From Clostridia bacterium (GTDB taxonomy: Bacteria; Bacillota_A; Clostridia; Oscillospirales; CAG-272): a stretch of 6,421 nucleotides of DNA. Position 1 is the first letter of the stretch. Every line of letters begins with the position of its first letter. The notes under the pieces were generated by a model. That model was not told the origin of the DNA and searched no databases. It saw only the letters and a list, made by a program, of their open reading frames with translations. The translations under genes and the position numbers were made by a program. Shown here one piece after another: positions 1-5,820 of this stretch. The DNA is taken from contig JAGDAM010000101.1 of NCBI GenBank assembly GCA_017959485.1, positions 1 to 6,421 on the forward strand. Direction: 5' to 3'.

Positions 1-1149
1 ATCCTTACCGCGACCGTCGAAACCTACCTAATCGACGCGCGCGAACCGGTAGTCTGGTCGGTATCCGACCCTCACCTTCTTACGCTCACGCCCGACGGCG
101 ACAGCGTGGCTCTGTTCGCGCTGCGCGAGGGGACGGCGGAGGTGACCGCAAGCTGCGGAGGCCTGTCGTCGAGCTGCACCGTCACGGTGGCGAAAGCCGC
201 GGTCCAACCGGTCGAAGATACCGCGAACGCCGAAAACGTCGGAAGCGGAGTCTTTGTATACAACGGATCGGGATATACGACGATTAACTATTCCGACAAG
301 ACCCTGCGCAATTTGGCAAAGGCATACTCGGCTCTTCTGCTCTATTACCGCGATCTCTTTCCCGGAACGCGGGTTTCGATGGTCGTAGCTCCATACGGAA
401 CCATGAGGGTTGACGCCGCAAAGGTGTCGGCGGCCGGCAGAGATCAGCGCGAGATGCTCGCGGTAATGGAGCAAAGCTACGACCCGGAAATCAATTTCGT
501 AAACTGCTATGACCTGATTTACGCCCACCGGGACGAAAACGTCTACTTCAAGTCAGACAACCACTGGACCGGGCTCGCCGCATACTACGCCTGGGCCGCG
601 TATATGGAATCGATCGGAGAGCAGCCGGCTCCGCTTACCGCATTCAGCCACACGGTGGCGACCGAGGGAATGCTCGGATGGTATTATTCCGCCTACGGGA
701 GCAGGATGAAATTCTACGACCGTCTCGAGTACTGGTCGACTAAAAAGCCCCTCTCTATGACGATAACCTTCGACTCGTCGCTCGGCTGGAAGCCGCGCAC
801 CTATTCTTCAATGTTCCTCGACGGAAACAAGCAGTACACGATACATCTTCGCGGGGACCAGCCGCTCACCGTCATCAGAGACCCGGACAACCCGCAGGAG
901 AAAAAGGTCCTCGTAGTAAAAGACTCATTCGGAAACGCCTTCGCGCCCTATCTTGCCGAGACCTACGGAACCGTCGTAGTTGTCGATCCTCGCGAATATT
1001 TCAAGGCGTTCGGCGAATCTCAGACGCTGCAGAACTCATTCAGGGACTACGGCTTTACCGACATAGTATTCGTCGTAAACATTCAGATGGCAAATTCCGC
1101 CTACTGGGTCAACCACTGGTTCTATCCGCTGATAGGCATCAATCCTTGA
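1..1149 (+). CDS. DHHW/AlgX-like SGNH envelope protein with Big2 domain (5' end missing)
   Basis: The frame is open from base 1, so the gene starts outside the window; 382 codons are visible. Window residues 1-66 look like a Big2-type Ig domain, with the end pattern EGTAEVTASCGG..SSSCTVTV. The rest resembles the DHHW family, relatives of the AlgJ/AlgX acetyltransferases. The segment YFKSDNHWTG holds the putative Asp186 and His188, and KDSFGNAFAPYL holds the putative nucleophile Ser309, the same D-x-H-W plus D-S-F layout used by AlgX. The family's usual DHHW box reads DNHW here. Known AlgX-like proteins are exported and O-acetylate polysaccharides, usually next to an MBOAT acyltransferase, which could lie upstream of the window. 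The specific substrate cannot be told. The GTG at 106 falls inside the Ig domain and is not the real start. Family assignment is fairly sure; catalytic activity is inferred. Confidence 0.8.
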   Translation: MLTATVETYLIDAREPVVWSVSDPHLLTLTPDGDSVALFALREGTAEVTASCGGLSSSCTVTVAKAAVQPVEDTANAENVGSGVFVYNGSGYTTINYSDKTLRNLAKAYSALLLYYRDLFPGTRVSMVVAPYGTMRVDAAKVSAAGRDQREMLAVMEQSYDPEINFVNCYDLIYAHRDENVYFKSDNHWTGLAAYYAWAAYMESIGEQPAPLTAFSHTVATEGMLGWYYSAYGSRMKFYDRLEYWSTKKPLSMTITFDSSLGWKPRTYSSMFLDGNKQYTIHLRGDQPLTVIRDPDNPQEKKVLVVKDSFGNAFAPYLAETYGTVVVVDPREYFKAFGESQTLQNSFRDYGFTDIVFVVNIQMANSAYWVNHWFYPLIGINP

Positions 1150-1310
1150 ATCAACACCGCAAGGGTCTCGTACCGATGCGGCAGTGAGATGTCCCCGCCG
1201 CATACGCCGGCGCCGGCGATACCGGGCACGGTACCTGCTTTGCCGCATCAATGCCTCTTCGAGAAGGCCCGCACAAATTCGCCGGGCGGCGTCGAACGTA
1301 TTATACCGGA
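1150..1310. repeat. GC-rich gene-free stretch with nested inverted repeats
   Basis: No credible gene is seen. A perfect 9-bp inverted repeat, GATGCGGCA at 1175-1183 and its complement at 1241-1249, encloses a perfect 14-bp palindrome of CGCCGG type at 1205-1218. ATGCGGC at 1176-1182 can instead pair with GCCGCAT at 1197-1203, and GTACCG at 1170-1175 with CGGTAC at 1229-1234. A weak hairpin lies at 1253-1268. No T-run follows any of these, so a standard intrinsic terminator is not supported. Mutually exclusive folds in the 3' region of the DHHW gene are possible, but their role is unknown. It could also be a degenerate remnant. Confidence 0.45.
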
Positions 1311-1402
1311 TTGATAAACATACAGTGATATTAGTATTATTATTCCAATATCTCAAGTTTTTTCTCTTCATCACTTAATGGTATTATAATGGGAGTAATA
1401 CC

Positions 1403-1454
1403 GTCAATAATGTGATTTTCGATTTTCGGAAAATGGAAAAACGGAATTATTGAC
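1403..1454. repeat. 9-bp inverted repeat reaching into the -35 box
   Basis: GTCAATAAT at 1403-1411 is the exact complement of ATTATTGAC at 1446-1454, with 34 bases between. The right arm covers the first five bases of the -35 box at 1450-1455. Between the arms lie a tandem GATTTTC repeat (1414-1420 and 1421-1427) and a short dyad. A second inverted repeat, GGTATTA at 1380-1386 and TAATACC at 1396-1402, abuts on the left. The position fits an operator, but AT-rich DNA produces such repeats fairly often by chance. Confidence 0.35.
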
Positions 1455-1478
1455 AAAAAAAGAAATATAGTGTACAAT
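1450..1478 (+). promoter_or_regulatory. Sigma-A promoter for the secreted DUF7689-like protein
   Basis: A perfect -35 TTGACA (1450-1455) is followed after exactly 17 bases by the -10 TACAAT (1473-1478), one mismatch from consensus. Transcription would start near 1485, about 35 bases before the ATG at 1521. The surroundings are A/T-rich, which also favours strong promoter activity. Confidence 0.8.
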
Positions 1479-1520
1479 ATTAATTGATAATAATTCATTT
1501 TTTTGTATAAGGCGGAAATA

Positions 1521-2348
1521 ATGCGAAAAATACTTTCAAGTTTTGTGGCACTTGTTATAGTACTCAGTTATTCAGCTGGAATTTTGACACCCTTGCCAGT
1601 AAAAGCGACCGGTGAAACAATAATAAATATCGGCACTTATGAAGCTTTCGGCCTCCACGCCATAGGAAACAATGTTTATTATGTTTTCTCTCCCAAATAC
1701 AGTGGGACTTATATTATTCAAACCCATTGCCCTTTTAACGGAACCGCTCAAGACACAATTCTCCAAGTATTCAATTCCAATGGCACCTTAATTGTTTCTA
1801 ATAATGACTGGAACGGCTCTTTTTATTCATATGTTTCTCTTTATCTTACTTATGGACAATCATACAAGATAAAAATTACAACATATCCTGACGACACTTC
1901 TTTTAACTGTTATTTAACCTGCCACAAATGGGGATCAATGGCGCTCGAGGAAGACGAGGACTATTCTCTTTCCCAATATGTGGATATAATGAAAGACTTT
2001 AAGAAAAAAGCCAATTTCTCTCCGGATTATAACTGTTTCGCGTATGCTATCGGAGACCCAACCGACAATTATTGGCCTGGTGTGTCAGGATCAGGTACAA
2101 GTCTTGATGACGTGGAGATTTTTCTGGCTGATTTGGACATTTCGAAAATCAACTCATACAGTCCTTCCGGGCGTTGCATAATCGCATACGGCAACTCAAT
2201 ATACGATATAACACATTTTGCCCTGTCCGAAAACGGTGTCATCTCTGCAAAAATAGGCGGCAATGAATGCGTTTATCATTCGGATATGTTTCAGTACTAC
2301 TCGTACGGAAACCCGGTCGGATTTTTTCTGTACAATTATGACGACTGA
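1521..2348 (+). CDS. Secreted protein: PPC-like beta domain plus DUF7689-like Cys/His domain
   Basis: 275 residues from the ATG at 1521, chosen because AAGGCGG (1509-1515) lies 5 bases upstream and a signal peptide follows directly. An upstream TTG at 1503 has no comparable site. Residues 1-29 are a signal peptide with likely cleavage after VKA. Residues 31-135 (YYVFSPKYSGTYIIQT, later TILQVFNSNGTL and SNNDW) resemble the pre-peptidase C-terminal (PPC) beta-sandwich. Residues 170-270 match the pattern I associate with DUF7689: NCFAYAIGD, then YWPG, then THFAL, NGVISAKIGG and a conserved His. Cys172 and His232 could form a papain/NlpC-like dyad; this is inference. Base composition is clearly more AT-rich than the genes on both sides, suggesting acquisition. 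The gene is transcribed from its own promoter. Function is unknown; an extracellular enzyme or an interbacterial effector are both possible. Confidence 0.75.
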   Translation: MRKILSSFVALVIVLSYSAGILTPLPVKATGETIINIGTYEAFGLHAIGNNVYYVFSPKYSGTYIIQTHCPFNGTAQDTILQVFNSNGTLIVSNNDWNGSFYSYVSLYLTYGQSYKIKITTYPDDTSFNCYLTCHKWGSMALEEDEDYSLSQYVDIMKDFKKKANFSPDYNCFAYAIGDPTDNYWPGVSGSGTSLDDVEIFLADLDISKINSYSPSGRCIIAYGNSIYDITHFALSENGVISAKIGGNECVYHSDMFQYYSYGNPVGFFLYNYDD

Positions 2349-2438
2349 CATATTTGTCATCAATCCATATAGTTTCAGATATCATAATCCTGTATCGGCT
2401 TTCGCTTATTATGCTTTAATCTCTGAAAGGACTAAGCC

Positions 2439-3059
2439 ATGAAAAAAACAATTATCTTTGCGCTCATCCTGATTCAGGTAATTTTGTTATGTTCTGCCGG
2501 ACTGACCGGCTGCGCAGAGCAGTCTCCCGCCATCGGTCTCGAGCCCGACGCGTCTCCCGCCGCGTCTCCCGACGCGAAACTGCCGGAAGAAAACGGCGTC
2601 CCGTCGACAGACACAACTCAGTTTGAAACTCTGCCTGAATCCGAACCAGGACCGGCTTACAACACGCCGGAGGGCTTTGAAGCATGGCTCTCGGGCCTTA
2701 CAAATCAGGCGATGATCGACCGGGTGGAAACGCTCGCAGCGTCGGTTAACGTCAATCAAAGCCCGTGGGACTCCAGTTGGCCGGATGTAGAGGAAAACCC
2801 GGACGCTCTCGCAAAAGTCTCCGAAGCAGGCGTCGAAGCGATTCCCTACCTGATCAGATGGGCGTATTACGCCAAAGGAGCTGCAAGCAAAAAAGGAGTT
2901 CTTCTGATGAATTGCCTGCTTGACAGTCAACATTTCGAAGGCAAACTCACCAGACTCTCCGGAACCTCTTTTGCAGACCCGATGCTGGATGTTTCATGTG
3001 CCGGCATGGCGATTAAAGTTTATCTTTGGTATATGGAGAATCCCGAGTTGTGGACTTAA
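2439..3059 (+). CDS. Lipoprotein of unknown function
   Basis: 206 residues. The ATG at 2439 is preceded by GAAAGGA (2425-2431) with 7 bases of spacing. Residues 1-24 form a lipoprotein signal peptide ending in the lipobox LTGC, so Cys25 would be lipidated and the protein held on the outer face of the membrane. Residues 26-75 are a Pro/Ala/Asp/Glu-rich linker, partly encoded by two perfect copies of CGCGTCTCCCG (2549-2559 and 2561-2571). The C-terminal region from about residue 80 looks helical. One segment, ALAKVSEAGVEAIPYLIRW, resembles a HEAT-type helix pair, but no family is recognised. It lies 90 bases after the secreted Cys/His protein and could be cotranscribed with it; no clear promoter is seen between them. 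After the TAA at 3057 the frame stays open for 31 more codons with protein-like content, so this may be a truncated version of a longer protein. Confidence 0.75.
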   Translation: MKKTIIFALILIQVILLCSAGLTGCAEQSPAIGLEPDASPAASPDAKLPEENGVPSTDTTQFETLPESEPGPAYNTPEGFEAWLSGLTNQAMIDRVETLAASVNVNQSPWDSSWPDVEENPDALAKVSEAGVEAIPYLIRWAYYAKGAASKKGVLLMNCLLDSQHFEGKLTRLSGTSFADPMLDVSCAGMAIKVYLWYMENPELWT

Positions 3060-3120
3060 GGCAATGAATCAGGTATTATTATCAATGGAGCTGTAACAAC
3101 AGTCGTAACAAACCAACCTG

Positions 3121-3146
3121 GTCAACCGCCGGTTATACCGGCTGAC
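3121..3146 (+). other. Small hairpin downstream of the lipoprotein gene
   Basis: GCCGGT (3128-3133) pairs with ACCGGC (3137-3142) around a 3-base loop, and GTCA (3121-3124) pairs with TGAC (3143-3146) across a 3-base bulge. It is followed by the palindrome GGATTAATCC (3149-3158) and not by a T-run. It may end or stabilise the upstream transcript, but it is not a canonical terminator. Confidence 0.35.
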
Positions 3147-3167
3147 AGGGATTAATCCGTAACCCGC

Positions 3168-3215
3168 CGATACGCCGCGGATGTCAATGTATATGTTGAC
3201 ATCCGCGGCGTATCG
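3168..3215. promoter_or_regulatory. Operator-like perfect inverted repeat with 20-bp arms
   Basis: The arms 3168-3187 and 3196-3215 are exact complements, separated by the 8 bases TGTATATG, which could themselves pair by two G-T wobbles. The right arm contains the whole -35 box (3196-3201) and most of the spacer of the downstream promoter. Each arm also carries its own CCGCGG palindrome (3175-3180 and 3203-3208), with centres 28 bp apart. The predicted transcription start lies beyond the dyad, so it would act as DNA, most simply as a repressor operator. The candidate binder is the HTH domain encoded immediately downstream. If read through from the lipoprotein gene it would form a very stable RNA hairpin, but no T-run follows. 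Confidence 0.8.
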
Positions 3216-3224
3216 TTGTATAAT
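3196..3224 (+). promoter_or_regulatory. Perfect-consensus sigma-A promoter of the kinase-epimerase operon
   Basis: TTGACA (3196-3201), 17 bases, then TATAAT (3219-3224): both hexamers and the spacing match consensus exactly. Transcription should begin around 3231, giving a leader of about 22 bases with the ribosome site at 3243-3248. A promoter this strong in front of a small catabolic or sugar-activating operon normally needs repression, consistent with the overlapping dyad. Confidence 0.88.
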
Positions 3225-3252
3225 AATAAGGCATTACATCCCGGAGGTAAAT

Positions 3253-4650
3253 ATGAACTATATCAGCGTCAGGGAGGCGGCCCTGAAATGGAAGTTCCCC
3301 GAAAGACGGGTGACAGAACTCTGCCGCAAAGGCAGGATCGACGGAGCGCGCAAAGAGCACGGGCTCTGGATCATTCCCGACACCGCCGAAAAGCCGCTCG
3401 ACGGAAGGACGACCGAATTTGCCGACAGCAGGCGCACGTCAGGCGAAGGGGTATCATTTTCCCGTTCCGGATCCTTTTCTAAAGTTGTCGGCGCCTTCCG
3501 TGATACCTACCGCAAGGAGCCCTTCTCAACCGCGTTCACACCCTACCGCATATGTCCGGTCGGAGCGCACGTCGATCACAATCTCGGGCGCATCACCGGT
3601 TTTGCCATCGACAAGGGCATACATATCGCGTACGGCCCCAAGCAGAACGGGGTTATCGAGATAAAGAGTCTGCAATTCCCGAAGCGTGCGCAGTGGCACG
3701 TGTCAAGCACCCCCGAAATCAGGCAGAACGACTGGGCAGACCATCTGCGCGGAGCCACAATCGCGCTGAACCGCAGATTCCCGCTGAGGATCGGCCTTTG
3801 CGCGGTTATCGACGGCGAACTTCCCATCGGCGGTCTTTCCTCCTCTGCCGCTGTTATCATCACCTTCCTCTCCGCTCTCTCCGATCTGAACGGGATCAAA
3901 CTCACGCCGGAAGAGATGATCGGAGCGGCGCTTGAAGCCGAAAACAAATACGTAGGCGTCGCCTGCGGCCGGCTCGACCAGTCCTGCGAGATCTACTGCA
4001 GGAAGGATCACCTTCTCTATCTCGATTTTTTGGACGACAGCCGGGAGATCATCCCGCGCTCCGCGTCGATGAAGGACTTTAAAATCGGAATCTTCTTCTC
4101 GGGTCACGAGCGGACGCTCGCCGGGAGCAAATTCAATATGCGGGTCGACGAGCTTCGCTCGGCTGCATACGCGCTTGCCGCCTTTTCGGGTGCGGAATAC
4201 GGCAAATTCTCAGACACAAATATGCGCGACGTTCCGAGGGAGGTATACGAAAGCTTCAAGGACCGTCTTCCGGATAACTGGCGGAAGCGCGCCGAACACT
4301 GGTTCACCGAGTTTGACCGTGTCGGAGAGGCGGTCGAGGCCTGGAAAAAGGGAGACGTTGCCGCTTTCGGCAGGATATCCAGCGAGAGCGGGCGCTCCTC
4401 CATCGTCAACTGGGAGACCGGCAGTCCCGAACTGATAAAAATGTACGAGATACTGACTCACACCGACGGAGTGTACGGCGGGAGATTCAGCGGGGCCGGC
4501 TTCAAGGGCTGCTGCATGGCGCTGATCGATCCCGCTTTCGCCGAATCGGCTTCGAGAAAGATAGAGGACGAATACCTCGCCGCCTTCCCCGCCCTGAGAG
4601 GCAAATTCAGCGCACATATCTGCGATACCGCGGACGGCGTCAGACTGTGA
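3253..4650 (+). CDS. HTH-domain / galacturonokinase-like GHMP kinase fusion
   Basis: 465 residues from the ATG at 3253, preceded by CCGGAGGT 5 bases upstream; the in-frame ATG at 3181 lies inside the operator, upstream of the promoter. Residues 1-52 form an excisionase/MerR-like HTH (ISVREAALKW, then RRVTELCRKGRIDGA, then WIIPDTAEKP). A linker follows to about residue 75, then a full GHMP kinase. Motif 1 is PYRICPVGAHVDH (97-109, with Arg99 and Asp108). Motif 2, the phosphate loop, is PIGGLSSSAA (191-200). The catalytic Asp is probably D242 in GRLDQS. Motif 3 is GRFSGAGFKGCC (410-421). Galactokinases have GEHTD in motif 1; here Glu is Ala, as in plant galacturonokinase, and long stretches resemble that enzyme as I remember it. 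Predicted reaction: D-galacturonate + ATP to D-galacturonate-1-phosphate, in the cytosol. The downstream UDP-uronate epimerase supports this. Galactokinase with altered specificity is the alternative. Confidence 0.85.
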   Translation: MNYISVREAALKWKFPERRVTELCRKGRIDGARKEHGLWIIPDTAEKPLDGRTTEFADSRRTSGEGVSFSRSGSFSKVVGAFRDTYRKEPFSTAFTPYRICPVGAHVDHNLGRITGFAIDKGIHIAYGPKQNGVIEIKSLQFPKRAQWHVSSTPEIRQNDWADHLRGATIALNRRFPLRIGLCAVIDGELPIGGLSSSAAVIITFLSALSDLNGIKLTPEEMIGAALEAENKYVGVACGRLDQSCEIYCRKDHLLYLDFLDDSREIIPRSASMKDFKIGIFFSGHERTLAGSKFNMRVDELRSAAYALAAFSGAEYGKFSDTNMRDVPREVYESFKDRLPDNWRKRAEHWFTEFDRVGEAVEAWKKGDVAAFGRISSESGRSSIVNWETGSPELIKMYEILTHTDGVYGGRFSGAGFKGCCMALIDPAFAESASRKIEDEYLAAFPALRGKFSAHICDTADGVRL

Positions 4651-4658
4651 GGCAGGAA

Positions 4659-5723
4659 ATGCTGGATCAGAATATAAATCTTAACGGAAAAAGAATACTT
4701 GTCACCGGCGCCGCCGGATTCATCGGCTCGGCGCTGGTAAAAAAGCTGCTTTCGGATTATCCCGAAACGACTGTCATCGGATTCGACAATATGAACGCCT
4801 ATTACGACGTGTCGCTCAAGGAATACCGTCTTGAGACTCTGCGCGACTCTGATTCGGGCGGACGCTTCACCTTCGTTCGCGGCGATCTGGCCGACGCGGA
4901 GGCCGTATTTCGGCTGTTCGAAGAGTACCGTCCCGCGGTCGCCGTAAACCTCGCGGCGCAGGCCGGAGTCAGATACTCGATCGAACGTCCGGACGTATAT
5001 ATATCGTCGAATATCGTCGGCTTTTTCAATATCCTCGAGGCCTGCCGCCGCTTCCCGGTCGAGCACCTCGTTTACGCCTCCTCCTCGTCGGTTTACGGAG
5101 GAAACACCAAGGTTCCCTTCTCCACCGCGGACAAAGTGGACAGTCCGGTCTCGCTCTACGCGGCGACCAAAAAGAGCAACGAACTGCTCGCGCACTCATA
5201 TTCGAAGCTTTACGATATCCCGTCGACAGGCCTGCGCTTCTTTACCGTTTACGGCCCGGCGGGACGGCCGGACATGGCCTATTTCTCCTTCACCCGGAAG
5301 CTGACGGAGGGCGAAAGGATAAAGATATTCAATTACGGAAACTGCGAGCGGGATTTCACATACGTCGACGACGTCGTGCGCGGGATTGTCAGCGTCATGA
5401 CCCGGGCTCCCGAAAAAAAGAAGGGAGACGACGGACTGCCCGTGCCTCCCTACCGTATATACAATATCGGAAACAACAGTCCCGAAAACCTGCTCGTATT
5501 CGTAAAAACGCTGGGCGAGGAGCTCATCCGCGCCGGCGTGCTGCCCGAAGACTTTGACGTCGCGTCGATGTGCGACCTTGTACCGATGCAGCCGGGAGAC
5601 GTCCCCGCCACCTACGCCGACGTCGACGACCTCGTACGCGACACCGGCTTCGCCCCGTCCACGCCTCTTCGCGAGGGCCTGCGGCGGTTCGCCGAGTGGT
5701 ACGCCGACCGGTACCGTAAGTAA
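4659..5723 (+). CDS. UDP-glucuronate 4-epimerase (extended SDR family)
   Basis: 354 residues from the ATG at 4659, with GAGG at 4649-4652 six bases upstream. A GTG at 4647 would overlap the kinase stop by 4 bases but has a poorer ribosome site. The NAD-binding motif is TGAAGFIGS (Gly17, Gly20, Gly23), and the catalytic pair is Tyr167-x3-Lys171 in YAATKK, with the preceding YASSSSVYG. The stretch RFFTVYGPAGRPDMAYFSFTRKL followed by IFNYGNCERDFTYVDDVV is the typical signature of UDP-glucuronate 4-epimerases. Length fits soluble bacterial forms; no membrane anchor is present, unlike plant homologues. The enzyme interconverts UDP-glucuronate and UDP-galacturonate. It lies 8 bases after the kinase and shares its promoter. 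Together they could recycle free galacturonate into nucleotide sugar for capsule or other surface polysaccharide, once a pyrophosphorylase acts. Confidence 0.92.
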   Translation: MLDQNINLNGKRILVTGAAGFIGSALVKKLLSDYPETTVIGFDNMNAYYDVSLKEYRLETLRDSDSGGRFTFVRGDLADAEAVFRLFEEYRPAVAVNLAAQAGVRYSIERPDVYISSNIVGFFNILEACRRFPVEHLVYASSSSVYGGNTKVPFSTADKVDSPVSLYAATKKSNELLAHSYSKLYDIPSTGLRFFTVYGPAGRPDMAYFSFTRKLTEGERIKIFNYGNCERDFTYVDDVVRGIVSVMTRAPEKKKGDDGLPVPPYRIYNIGNNSPENLLVFVKTLGEELIRAGVLPEDFDVASMCDLVPMQPGDVPATYADVDDLVRDTGFAPSTPLREGLRRFAEWYADRYRK

Positions 5724-5767
5724 AAAAGCGCCGCGCGACGCTCATACGCCGATCAGTTCGTATAATT

Positions 5768-5801
5768 GGGGCTGTAAAAAACCGACTTTTTTTACAGCCC
5801 C
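5768..5801. terminator. 14-bp perfect dyad between convergent genes, possible bidirectional terminator
   Basis: GGGGCTGTAAAAAA (5768-5781) is the exact complement of 5788-5801, with a 6-base loop CCGACT. It sits between the stop of the epimerase gene and the stop of the minus-strand queT-like gene, where a shared terminator is expected. The arrangement is inverted from the usual one: the G/C pairs are at the base and the A/T run is inside the stem, and no T-run follows on either strand. Termination is therefore likely from position and stability, but not certain. Confidence 0.6.
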
Positions 5802-5820
5802 GTCATATTCTCTCCTGATC

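Noticed and set aside
1150..1311. In-frame continuation of the DHHW gene past its stop
   Set aside because: The 53 further codons are open, but the content looks like GC-rich spacer and the protein already ends in the usual way for the family.
1184..1378. Small plus-strand reading frame after the DHHW gene
   Set aside because: It is Arg-rich because of the GC-rich palindromes, has no ribosome site and spans the composition break.
2346..2359. TGACA-TATT-TGTCA hairpin as terminator of the secreted-protein gene
   Set aside because: Only five pairs, overlapping the stop codon, with no T-run after it.
3159..3187. Divergent minus-strand promoter from the left dyad arm
   Set aside because: A TTGACA is present on the minus strand at 3187-3182, but the position for the -10 box reads GGTTAC, far from consensus.
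3181..3252. Longer kinase start at the ATG at 3181
   Set aside because: It lies inside the dyad and upstream of the -10 box and predicted transcript start, with no ribosome site. The ATG at 3253 has a strong one and begins the HTH domain cleanly.
4647..4658. GTG start of the epimerase overlapping the kinase stop
   Set aside because: The 4-base overlap is attractive, but the ATG at 4659 has GAGG at a better distance. The choice changes only four residues.
4458..5195. Long minus-strand reading frame across the kinase and epimerase genes
   Set aside because: It is antisense to two genes with intact family motifs, and its translation has no recognisable domain; it arises from high GC.
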